NCBI GenBank assembly: GCA_016702605.1
Contig: JADJDQ010000001.1
Span: 620,001-684,000 of the forward strand
Length of the DNA: 64,000 nt
Direction of reading: 5' to 3'
DNA from: Candidatus Intricatilinea gracilis
Lineage (GTDB): Bacteria > Pseudomonadota > Gammaproteobacteria > Burkholderiales > Burkholderiaceae_C
In this document: positions 16,768 through 24,016 of the stretch, one piece after another
How positions within the stretch are numbered: position 1 is the first letter of the stretch
How the letters are laid out: each line of letters starts with the position of its first letter
Program-made: the position numbers and the translations under genes
Notes under the pieces: generated by a model
Database searches by the model: none
What the model saw: only the letters and a program-made list of their open reading frames with translations
What the model was told of the DNA's origin: nothing

Positions 16768-17976
16768 ATGAACAGACTTCACGCCCTTGGCGCTTCCAAG
16801 ATTGCCCTGGCCATCATCGCCCTGACCGTCCTGCCGGCAGCCCATGCCGTCGACTACAGCGGCTACTTCCGCGGCGGTCCCGGCCTGACCTCGAAGAACA
16901 CCTCGCGCGCCTGCTACCACCTGGGTGGTCCGGCCATCACCGCCGGCCTGAACTACCGCCTGGGCAACGAGTGCGACATCTACGGCGAGTTCCAGATCGA
17001 CCAGAAGTACAAGGCCGACGGCGTCGACTACAGCGGCACCATCATGGTGAACAGCTACACCAATGCCACCGACAACCCCGGCAGCAACGGCCTGGCCTTC
17101 GAGCAGCTGTACGGCGAAGCCAAGGGCCTGGACGTGTTGCCCGAAGCCACCTTTTGGGTCGGCAAGGCGCGTGGCCGTCGTGGTGACGTGCACATCGTCG
17201 ACCAGTTCTTCGTCGACATGAAGGGTGTGGGCACCGGCGTGAAGGGCATCAGCCTGGGCAGCGGCAAGCTCGGCGTGGCCTGGTACAAGACCGACGGCAC
17301 GGTCGACTCGACCCTGCTCAAACAGCAGCCCGGCAACCGCCTGAACGTGGAAGTGCTCGGCCTCGACGCCAACACCGACGGCAAGGCCAACCTGTTCTTC
17401 ACCGCCACCAAGGGCGACTTCGATGGCGGCACCGGCGGCTTCGGCGCCACGCTGCGCCACGACCAGGCCAAGCTGTTCGGCACTGGCATCAGCAACACGC
17501 TGTGGTTGCAATACGCCCAGGGTTCGACCAGCCTCGAAGCCAACTTCGGCGACCTGACGCGCAAGAGCTCAGCCAAGAGCACCCGCATCGTCGAAAGCAT
17601 CAACTGGCAAAACGGCGCCTTCGGCGGCCAGGCCATCGCACTGATCGGCACGGAAGAGGACGGCAACAAGGTCAAGACCACGGCGTCGACCATTGGCGGC
17701 CGGGTGTCCTACGCCATGACGAAGAACTTCAAGTTGCTCGTCGAGGCAGGCCATTCGCAGTACAAGCCCCAGGGCGGCGCAACGGCCAAGCTCGACAAGC
17801 TGACCATCGCCCCGACGCTGGCGATCGGCCCGGATTTCTGGAGCCGCCCGGAGTTCCGCTTCTACGTCACCAGCGCCAAATGGAACGCCGCAGCCGGCAA
17901 CGTGACCGGCCAGGCCTCGCTGGCCAGCAAGACCTCGGGCAATAGCGCCGGCGCGCAGATCGAGTGGTGGTACTGA
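16768..17976 (+). CDS. Maltoporin-like (LamB family) outer membrane porin
   Basis: Outer-membrane beta-barrel for sugar uptake, 402 residues. A signal peptide ends at AHA-VDYSGYFRGGPGL. The opening matches LamB porins: an aromatic 'Y.R.GPG' strand, then YRLGNECDIYGEFQ, then WVGKARGRRGDVHIVDQFF, the last resembling the LamB 'W.GKR..R.DVH..D' block. Alternating hydrophobic strands run to a C-terminal aromatic end (IEWWY), the Omp assembly signal. The ATG at 16768 is preceded by GAGGAGA, which decides the start over 16735. Substrate unknown, since no sugar transporter is adjacent. A strong terminator follows. Confidence 0.85.
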   Translation: MNRLHALGASKIALAIIALTVLPAAHAVDYSGYFRGGPGLTSKNTSRACYHLGGPAITAGLNYRLGNECDIYGEFQIDQKYKADGVDYSGTIMVNSYTNATDNPGSNGLAFEQLYGEAKGLDVLPEATFWVGKARGRRGDVHIVDQFFVDMKGVGTGVKGISLGSGKLGVAWYKTDGTVDSTLLKQQPGNRLNVEVLGLDANTDGKANLFFTATKGDFDGGTGGFGATLRHDQAKLFGTGISNTLWLQYAQGSTSLEANFGDLTRKSSAKSTRIVESINWQNGAFGGQAIALIGTEEDGNKVKTTASTIGGRVSYAMTKNFKLLVEAGHSQYKPQGGATAKLDKLTIAPTLAIGPDFWSRPEFRFYVTSAKWNAAAGNVTGQASLASKTSGNSAGAQIEWWY

Positions 17977-18003
17977 GCCTCGGTCTGAGTATGCTGTGAC
18001 CCT

Positions 18004-18033
18004 GACCAAGGCGGCCGAGAGGCCGCCTTGGTC
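18004..18033 (+). terminator. Intrinsic terminator after the porin
   Basis: GACCAAGGCGGCC (18004-18016) pairs perfectly over 13 bases with GGCCGCCTTGGTC (18021-18033) around a GAGA tetraloop. The tail is T-poor. It marks the right end of normal chromosome; the island repeats start about 35 bases later. Confidence 0.85.
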
Positions 18034-18068
18034 GTTCCAGTCACACTCAGCCGCCCCAGTGGCGCTTT

Positions 18069-18205
18069 GCAACTCTATGTCGACTCGCTTCGGCTGGAAA
18101 ATCAAGCACTTAGCGGCGAACTTTCGCATTGCCGGAATTCGCACTGTGTCGACTTAGGGCCACCCGGCGATTTGGCGACCAGGGCCGTCGCAACTCTGTG
18201 TCGAC
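18069..18205 (+). repeat. Left set of three terminal-type repeats
   Basis: GCAACTCTATGTCGAC at 18069-18084, GCACTGTGTCGAC at 18141-18153 and GCAACTCTGTGTCGAC at 18190-18205 are direct copies spaced about 50-70 bases apart. They mirror the inverted set at 22546-22626. Confidence 0.75.
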
Positions 18206-18284
18206 CTTGGGGTTGAATCTAGCGCCAGGCCAGGCAATCGGGTATCGCTCGCTGTGCTACGGCCATGACCGCAGACCCTTCGAG

Positions 18285-18400
18285 GTTCAGCGGCGGCCAT
18301 GGGTTCCAGAGCAGTCGGCCGGCACATGGACGCCCGCTTTCCGCTGCGCTGCAGTCCTTGGTCGGAGGCAGATGTGCGGTCGAAGCCGACCCATACCAGC
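18285..18400 (+). repeat. Diverged ~115-bp interspersed repeat, copy 1
   Basis: Begins GTTCAGCGGCGGCCATG and ends near GCCGACCCATACCAGC. It aligns through most of its length, with many substitutions, to 22203-22315 in the same orientation. It does not encode a convincing protein. Similar elements seem to occur between genes in other Burkholderiales, which is recollection rather than something checked. Confidence 0.6.
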
Positions 18401-18939
18401 CGGTCGGTCGACGGCGACAGCAGTCAATCGCTGTTCAACGTGCCTGCCAATTGCAGTCATCTGTCACTACCTGGTTTCCTAGTAGTTGGCGCGCAGAGTG
18501 CAACTGCGCATTGAGTGAAGAGGACTGGGGGCGATCTGACGCACGCGGTGCTTTGCTCGGGCGCGCGCTAGGTCACGGGGCACCAGTTATGGAACAGGGC
18601 GAAAGGCCGAGAATTCGAGCCGAGTTCCAAGCGTCGCAAGTTGCGCCCCGCTCCCTGATGCAACATGTACGGATTTGACGAGAAACCGGTTACTCACTGG
18701 CAATGCCCTCACGATGCGCGTCGACGACTTTTTTGTGCTGGGCCGCCAGACTCCGGTGCGGCAGCAAAAAAGGCAGCGACCAGCGCGCGATACCCTGCGA
18801 CCGCAACCCGGAATCATGGCTTGAGGCCTAGTTGGCGCACTGGTCTTCCATTGCGTCTGACGTCCGTCCGGCTGGCAAGGCTTGGTTATTTCGCTCCACC
18901 CGTGGCCGACCTGTGGTACTCAGCGAGCATTCAATACGA

Positions 18940-19131
18940 CAGGCCGCCGTTCCTCGCATAATCGGCCGGCGCGCAAGACCAACCGGAATTCGCGCTCAAT
19001 TGGGCTGCCACACCTTTCGTGTAAAAGGTATCACCGAATACTTACGCAATTTCGGAATAATGGACCGCTCACAGCGTATGGCCAACCATTTAAGGTACCC
19101 GCACCACAGGTCACTGCGACCCTCTCTCTGA
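18940..19131 (+). pseudogene. C-terminal remnant of a tyrosine recombinase (phage-type integrase)
   Basis: Translation in this frame gives IIGRRARPTGIRAQLGCHTF followed by RVKGITEYLRNFGIMDRSQR and MANH. This matches the core of integrases of the form 'RRA...GI...IG.HTFRATGITAYL.NGG.....A..MANH', including the catalytic H-x-x-R (HTFR, His codon at 19009) and the second histidine. Nothing recognisable remains of the N-terminal domain. The catalytic tyrosine is missing in this frame, and the next ~100 bases look like frame-shifted integrase tail. It is non-functional, and is a relic of an integrative element. Confidence 0.65.
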
Positions 19132-19428
19132 ATAAATTGGCTCTGACAAGGTTGAGCGAATTTGATCCTGCCAATAGACCAACTCATGATGAGGAACACC
19201 CGACGCGGGTCACCATAAATGAAATCATGTCAATTGGGTTGACGTAAAACAAAGGTCGCTCACACATTCGACGTGAATGCTACAGCCCTTTCAGGATACC
19301 TGATAGAGTAGTTTAAAAATCTTGCCTGACTTCGCATGGCGGCTCCGTCTGTGAATTCTGCGTGCGGAGTTGCAATAATACATATGCGATTGCAAGTAGA
19401 TTGGCAATAACTATATTGGGAGAGAAGG

Positions 19429-19632
19429 TTGAACAAGTCAGAGTTCAGAGAAAACGCACCATCGGCCGGCTATCTATGCCTGATTCGCAATGATCGTCAA
19501 CCAGCATGCTCGGTGGCGCCGCTGGAGGGCCATCTGAGTAGGAGGCAGGAACAACCGGACCGGTTTTGCCTGATTTTCGGCTGTCGCGGCCAAAAACCGG
19601 GTGCTGATCTGGCGGCTAAGGCGCTTGGCTGA
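19429..19632 (+). CDS. Doubtful small ORF, 67 aa
   Basis: A TTG start at 19429 is preceded by GGGAGAGAAGG, a good ribosome-binding site, and opens a 67-codon frame (MNKSEFRENAPSAGY...). The composition is not clearly protein-like and no motif is recognised. It lies 70 bases before the first membrane-protein gene and could be a leader peptide or chance. Included only because of the ribosome-binding site. Confidence 0.2.
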   Translation: MNKSEFRENAPSAGYLCLIRNDRQPACSVAPLEGHLSRRQEQPDRFCLIFGCRGQKPGADLAAKALG

Positions 19633-19701
19633 AGATCACTGCGAATCACGTAAATATTTCCATAGGTTACCCGAATAATTTTCCACACTTCGACTGTTTC
19701 C

Positions 19702-20871
19702 ATGGATGACAATCTTTTTCTACCAGAATGGCGCGTTGTCGCCTACCTACTAGTTGCCACAGCACTATGTGTCGCCGTTTACCGCGCGCGGTCTCTGATG
19801 CAATTTGCCTGGGGCGCTCCGGGCATGAATTCGCCGGCCGGTGGCGGGCGCATCCGCCAAGTTGATGAATACGACACGATCAGCGTGCGGGCTGCAACTG
19901 GGGGCATCAACGTCCTGAACAGCATGACTCCGGGCGGAGCCGCAGCCTTGCTGGTTCTGATGGTCTGGCTTGCTGGCGCGGCCTTTGGCATGCTGGTATT
20001 GCCAGCCGCATTCGGCGCGATGAGCCGGGTGTCGACCCTGAACGTCGTGTTTGTTGCGCTCGGCGGGTTGGCTGTTGCTTTCACCTTGAGCCGACTGACC
20101 GCAACCATCATCGCCTGGGGTTCAGTATTGGCAATACTGAGTGTGCTGGCCGCGGGTGCTGTTGCCGCTCTAATGTTCATCGCCACCTTCCTCTCGGGCG
20201 GACTATCTGGCCAACTTGGCGGTGTGTGGGACGGCGTACAAGAAGAGGTTTCGAGCATTAGCGAGTTAACTGACCCCGAGAAGTCGGATTTAGGCAGGAA
20301 GCTGAGTAACACGGTGAAATTCAATGGCTGCGTGATCGCCGTCTCGGTTGAGACCGTCGGCGACATGCGCCGCGCCCGCATGGCCTGCGACAAGGCTTGG
20401 GTGGTCGCACAGAAGCAGGACCGGCTTCACGACCGACAAGACGAAGCTCTAGCGAGGCAGGAATCTGACGACTGGCTCCGCAAGACCGGATTGGATATTC
20501 CCACGGTGAGGATCTCCTCGTATTCCGAAACCCTGGTCAGCACCTGGTATGGCGTGCTGTCCTGCCCCAATAGCGCGCACCATGTGTTCCTTCGCCTTCA
20601 AGGCCAGGCCGGCCAGGCGGCCGGCGTGGTCCAGGTGTTTCCGGCCGGGCGCCGTAAGCCCGGTGGCGTTGAGTCCTTCGCTGCTTACAGGGTGTCCGCC
20701 GCCAAGTCGGGTCAAGAGGTTCAGATCAAGCTTGGTGAAGCGATTTCCAAGGGCATTGGCATGCCAACGGTTCCGACGCTCTTTTCATACCGGGCTGCGT
20801 TCATTCCAAACCTGGTGGCCAACAGTGTCGAACCGGGTTGCAAGCTAATGCTGAAATCGTCGGTCCAGTAA
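19702..20871 (+). CDS. Unrecognised multi-spanning membrane protein with soluble C-terminal domain
   Basis: Protein of 389 residues that I cannot place in a family. Predicted layout: one helix at 11-29; a loop to about 73; three helices at about 75-100, 108-127 and 132-160; then a long hydrophilic C-terminal half. The C-terminal half has an acidic/charged segment (DKAWVVAQKQDRLHDRQDEA) followed by a beta-rich region around TVRISSYSETLVSTWYGVLS that looks like a folded domain. Base composition is lower in GC than the chromosome. It is followed 56 bases later by a second membrane-protein gene on the same strand, so the two probably form a unit. Start by ATG; no strong ribosome-binding site. Confidence 0.6.
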   Translation: MDDNLFLPEWRVVAYLLVATALCVAVYRARSLMQFAWGAPGMNSPAGGGRIRQVDEYDTISVRAATGGINVLNSMTPGGAAALLVLMVWLAGAAFGMLVLPAAFGAMSRVSTLNVVFVALGGLAVAFTLSRLTATIIAWGSVLAILSVLAAGAVAALMFIATFLSGGLSGQLGGVWDGVQEEVSSISELTDPEKSDLGRKLSNTVKFNGCVIAVSVETVGDMRRARMACDKAWVVAQKQDRLHDRQDEALARQESDDWLRKTGLDIPTVRISSYSETLVSTWYGVLSCPNSAHHVFLRLQGQAGQAAGVVQVFPAGRRKPGGVESFAAYRVSAAKSGQEVQIKLGEAISKGIGMPTVPTLFSYRAAFIPNLVANSVEPGCKLMLKSSVQ

Positions 20872-20927
20872 AGGCTGACGTTTTGACCCCGTTGCCGCAG
20901 CGGTAACCTGTCGCAGCCCTGAAAACC

Positions 20928-21851
20928 ATGAACCAAATCGATCCTTCGAACGCCCGCATCCCGATCGGGTCCGCCGGCGCCACGTTCGGCATGGTCAATG
21001 GCGCAGTCCTCTTCATAGGCACATTGGCCGGCGCCTGCTGCACCGTCTACGCCGACCTCTTTCCGGGCTCGAATCTGGCTGGCCTTGGCCTCTGGGTGGC
21101 GACCGCATGGGTCGCCGGGATCTTCGTACTGCTGTTCATCCTGGGCCACCATGAAAGTAACGTTCAGGACCATCGCTTCCTGGGCCGTGTGAAGTGGGGT
21201 GCGCAGCTGCTGCGTAGTCACGCCGGATATGCTGCCCTGGTGCTGTTCATGTTGGGAGCGTCGGTTTTTTCGGTTTATAGCAAGCAGGTCAATGACACAC
21301 GAGGCACCAGCGTGCTGAAGAACCTAGCCACCAGCTTGGGGAAGCTTGAAAGTGCCACCGGCCAGGCTCGGCTGGCGGCAGAGCGAGCCGCTTCAAGCGC
21401 GGACTCGACCGAGCGCAAGGCCGTCCTTCTGCTAGAGCGCACAGGACGCATCGAGGCGGCAGTGACCCGTGACCTCAAGCCCAGAGAACGGCTGGCCAGA
21501 AACGGCGTCGCCTGGACATCTGAAAACTTCTCTACCGCCCTGATCGACCGAGATGTCGAGACCGTCCGTCTATTCATCGAAGCGGGCTGGAATGTGCGCT
21601 CGGCAGCTCCGGCCTCCGAGGGCGGCAACGCACTCGGCCAGTTTGCCGGCCACCCCCGGGTTGCAGACGAAGCGGCGACTGTGACCATCGTTCGCCTCTT
21701 GGCCGATAAGCTGGACCTCACGGCGCCTGAGGCCCATTTCCGCGCCCTCCCGCCGATGAACCTGGTATCGGTGGCCTTGATGCGCTGCAATGCCGGCGTG
21801 GTTCGCGCTCTGGCCAGCAGGCGTCAACGTGCGGCGCGTTCATCTCACTGA
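20928..21851 (+). CDS. Membrane protein with coiled coil and ankyrin-like C-terminus (frameshifted)
   Basis: As read, 307 residues: hydrophobic helices at about 18-42, 50-70 and 100-120, then a helical/coiled-coil stretch (130-190, KNLATSLGKLESATGQARLA...), then ankyrin-like repeats with the pattern 'F..ALIDRDVETVRLFIEAGWNV' and 'LMRCNAGVVRALAS'. The next repeat should continue with an 'AGVNV' turn, but the frame changes to RRQRAARSSH and stops. The +1 frame instead continues WPAGVNVRR... to 21996. The native protein would be about 355 residues. The family is unknown; the N-terminal membrane part with C-terminal repeats suggests a sensor or anchor. Confidence 0.55.
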   Translation: MNQIDPSNARIPIGSAGATFGMVNGAVLFIGTLAGACCTVYADLFPGSNLAGLGLWVATAWVAGIFVLLFILGHHESNVQDHRFLGRVKWGAQLLRSHAGYAALVLFMLGASVFSVYSKQVNDTRGTSVLKNLATSLGKLESATGQARLAAERAASSADSTERKAVLLLERTGRIEAAVTRDLKPRERLARNGVAWTSENFSTALIDRDVETVRLFIEAGWNVRSAAPASEGGNALGQFAGHPRVADEAATVTIVRLLADKLDLTAPEAHFRALPPMNLVSVALMRCNAGVVRALASRRQRAARSSH

Positions 21852-21996
21852 GACGCCGTCGCACCTCGGAGGTACTTCAACTATCGACCCCATTGGCGAG
21901 CTCACGAACTGGAAGCCCCCAAGTTGGGAGCACCTTCCCTGTACTGCCGAGGATCGCCGCGACATGCTCAGCTTGGTTCAGCCGGCACAGTACTGA
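21790..21996 (+). pseudogene. Out-of-frame 3' end of the ankyrin-like membrane protein gene
   Basis: This frame supplies the continuation missing from the gene that starts at 20928. PAGVNVRRVHLTETPSH completes the ankyrin repeat begun by VVRALA, and the chain then runs through a Trp/Pro-rich tail (NWKPPSWEHLPCTAEDRRDM) to a stop at 21996. A single extra base around 21812-21825 (context GGCCAGCAGGCG) would explain the break. Either a recent mutation or an assembly error. Confidence 0.5.
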
Positions 21997-22202
21997 TCCG
22001 CCCCCGGAGTAATGCGGGGCTGGTTAGCGTGGCCGCCACGGCGCTTTGCGCCAGGATGTTGGTTTGGAAGGCGTTGTCGTCAATCACGCAGATGGCGCCA
22101 ATCTGCCAGTTGCTCCGGGTCGCCCGCGACGTTGAGCGGCAGCTTACGACTTGTTTCGCCGAACGTCTCTTGGCGGCCGGCATTGAACGCTGATCGGCCG
22201 AA

Positions 22203-22315
22203 GTTCAGCGGCGGCCATGTGAACCATAGCTGTCGGCCCGGACCTGGCCGACAGGTCTGCGCTGCACCGCTGCCACTGGCCGCCGGCATCTGGGCGATCG
22301 AGGCCGACCCTCAGC
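22203..22315 (+). repeat. Diverged ~115-bp interspersed repeat, copy 2
   Basis: Starts GTTCAGCGGCGGCCATG like the copy at 18285-18400 and has the same order of shared blocks (GTCGGCC, CGCTGC, GGCAT/GGCAGAT, GCCGACCC, CAGC). The two copies frame the island genes in direct orientation. About 200 bases before it (21997-22202) I see nothing codable. Confidence 0.6.
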
Positions 22316-22545
22316 TGCCGATGACCGAAACGGCATGGGCGTCGGTGATGCAACGGAAAGCGGCCGGCCACCTCGGGGCCGTTTCGGAGAACCAGAGCCA
22401 CAAGACCGGGTGACCATCAGCGGTCGGTCGCGTGGGCCGGCAATCGCTGCGTAGAAGCCATTGAATGAGCTTCTCGCATTTGCTGCCGGGACGTGTTCGA
22501 ATCCCAGCCAATGAGGGTCCATGCCCGGAACCGCAGCGCCGTCTT

Positions 22546-22626
22546 GTCGACACAGAGTTGCGAAGCCACCCAATGAGGAGCATGCATGGAGTCGACACAG
22601 AGCGGCGAAAATCGACACAGAGTTGC
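22546..22626 (-). repeat. Right set of three inverted terminal-type repeats
   Basis: GTCGACACAGAGTTGC (22546-22561), GTCGACACAGAGCGGCGAA (22591-22609) and TCGACACAGAGTTGC (22612-22626) are reverse complements of the left set. The last ends 18 bases before the start codon of the MBL-fold gene, so the element's end may supply or disrupt that gene's promoter. Confidence 0.75.
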
Positions 22627-22644
22627 AAAACATCACCAGACCGC

Positions 22645-23283
22645 ATGCTCCGCTACGAATCCGTCCCCGTCACTCCCTTCCAGCAGAACTGCTCCATCGT
22701 CTGGTGTGACCAGACCATGGCGGGCGCCGTCATCGACCCGGGCGGCGAGATCGACCGCCTGTGCGCCCGCGCCGCGGAACTCGGCGTCAAGCTCGAACAG
22801 ATCTGGCTCACCCACGCGCACATCGACCATGCCGGCGGCACGGGCGAGTTGTCGCGCACACTGAAGCTGCCCATCGTCGGGCCACACAGCGGCGACCAGT
22901 TCTGGATCGACGGCCTGGCGCAGCAGGCGCGCATGTTCGGCTTTGCGCCGGCCGAGGCCTTCACGCCGACCCGCTGGCTGGTCGACGGCGACACCGTCAG
23001 CCTCGGGCACAGCACACTCGCCGTGCGCCATTGCCCCGGCCACACACCCGGCCATGTGGTGTTCTTCAGCGCCGAGGCCAAACGCTGCTTCGTCGGCGAC
23101 GTGTTGTTTGCCGGCAGCATCGGGCGTACCGACTTTCCGGGCGGCGACCACGATACGTTGATCGCCAGCATCACCGAGCGCCTCTGGCCCATGGGCGACG
23201 ACACGGTGTTCATCCCCGGCCATGGCCCGGAAAGCACGTTCGGCCGCGAGCGGCGCAGCAACCCTTACGTGCAGGGTCGTTGA
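22645..23283 (+). CDS. MBL-fold metallohydrolase (glyoxalase II-like, YcbL type)
   Basis: Cytoplasmic zinc hydrolase of 212 residues. The metal-binding signature THAHIDHAGG lies at about 53-62, with further ligand histidines in GHTPGH, the bridging aspartate in FVGDVLFAGSIGRTDFPGG, and GHGPES near the end. The N-terminus MLRYESVPVTPFQQNCSIV is typical of the small YcbL/GloB-like group, whose substrates are thioesters such as S-lactoylglutathione. The upstream open frame from 22465 runs through the repeat set and is not part of the gene. Probably unrelated to the secretion genes that follow. Confidence 0.9.
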   Translation: MLRYESVPVTPFQQNCSIVWCDQTMAGAVIDPGGEIDRLCARAAELGVKLEQIWLTHAHIDHAGGTGELSRTLKLPIVGPHSGDQFWIDGLAQQARMFGFAPAEAFTPTRWLVDGDTVSLGHSTLAVRHCPGHTPGHVVFFSAEAKRCFVGDVLFAGSIGRTDFPGGDHDTLIASITERLWPMGDDTVFIPGHGPESTFGRERRSNPYVQGR

Positions 23284-23382
23284 CCTGGTCGACCGGGCCG
23301 GGCGCGGGTTGCCGTTGGTCGTCCAGCCTCGAGCCGTTACCTAAGTCACGCGGGGGGCGGGCGGTGGCTGACTAAGCTGCGG

Positions 23383-23982
23383 ATGCCACCACCGGAGTCC
23401 GGTTTGAACGCGCCCACCAATTCCAAGCCTCACCTGGCCCTGCTTGCGGCCCCACCTTCTGCCGTGCCTGGCCCACGCCACGCCACCCTGTCTGCGCTAT
23501 CGCGTGTCGCCGGCCTGATCGCCGCCGCCACGCTGGTCGCCTGTTCGTCGGCGCCGCCCTTGCCCAAGCTCGTCTTCACGCCGCCGCCGGCTCGGCTGGC
23601 CACGGCCATCACGGCCACGCCGCAGGTCAACCCGGACGCGCGCAAACGCCCCTCGCCGGTGCTGGTGCGGGTCTACGAACTCAAGGCCGACACCGCTTTC
23701 AACAACGCCGATTTCATGTCGCTCTACCAGGGCGACAGCGCCACGCTGGCGGCCGACATCGTCTACCGCGAAGAGTTCATGTTGCAGCCCGGCGAGACAC
23801 GCAAGCTCGATCGCCTGCTCGACGAGAAGTCGCGCTTCGTGGCGGTGGTGGCCGCCTACCGCGACATCGAGAAGGCGCGCTGGCGCGCCATCACACCGCT
23901 GGCGGCGGGCAGTTCGCAGCAGGCCAAGGTGACGGTGGACGCCCTCACGGTGAGCGTCGACGTGACGCCCGACAAGCGTTGA
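23383..23982 (+). CDS. tssJ: Type VI secretion lipoprotein TssJ
   Basis: Outer-membrane lipoprotein of the T6SS membrane complex that contacts TssM in the periplasm. A hydrophobic segment leads to the lipobox LVAC-SS, and the mature part has the transthyretin-like pattern of the family: the VRVYELKADTAFNNADFMSL strand-loop, then REEFMLQPGETRKL, then VVAAYRDIEKARWRAI. Translation may begin at ATG 23383 or, better placed after GGAG (23394-23397), at TTG 23404. It is the first gene of a run tssJ-tssK-tssL-tssM-tagF-kinase, all on the plus strand. Confidence 0.92.
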   Translation: MPPPESGLNAPTNSKPHLALLAAPPSAVPGPRHATLSALSRVAGLIAAATLVACSSAPPLPKLVFTPPPARLATAITATPQVNPDARKRPSPVLVRVYELKADTAFNNADFMSLYQGDSATLAADIVYREEFMLQPGETRKLDRLLDEKSRFVAVVAAYRDIEKARWRAITPLAAGSSQQAKVTVDALTVSVDVTPDKR

Positions 23983-24016
23983 TCAGCCCAACGCCGCACC
24001 ACAGCCGGGAGGTCGC

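Larger units (their letters stand above)
18059..22630. mobile_element. Transposase-less island bounded by IS21-like multiple terminal repeats
   Basis: Three copies of a GCAACTCTGTGTCGAC-type repeat lie in one orientation at the left (18069-18084, 18141-18153, 18190-18205). Three lie inverted at the right (22546-22561, 22591-22609, 22612-22626). The outermost copies both extend as TTTGCAACTCT. Sets of repeats at each end are typical of IS21-family ends, but no istA/istB is present. Inside are an integrase remnant, two membrane-protein genes and a pair of diverged repeats. Base composition is lower in GC than the flanks. The exact end-points are inferred; no target duplication was verified. Confidence 0.5.

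Noticed and set aside
18832..18939. N-terminal part of the open frame containing the integrase motif
   Set aside because: Residues before IIGRRARP show no similarity to integrases and have no ribosome-binding site, so only the later part is kept as a remnant.
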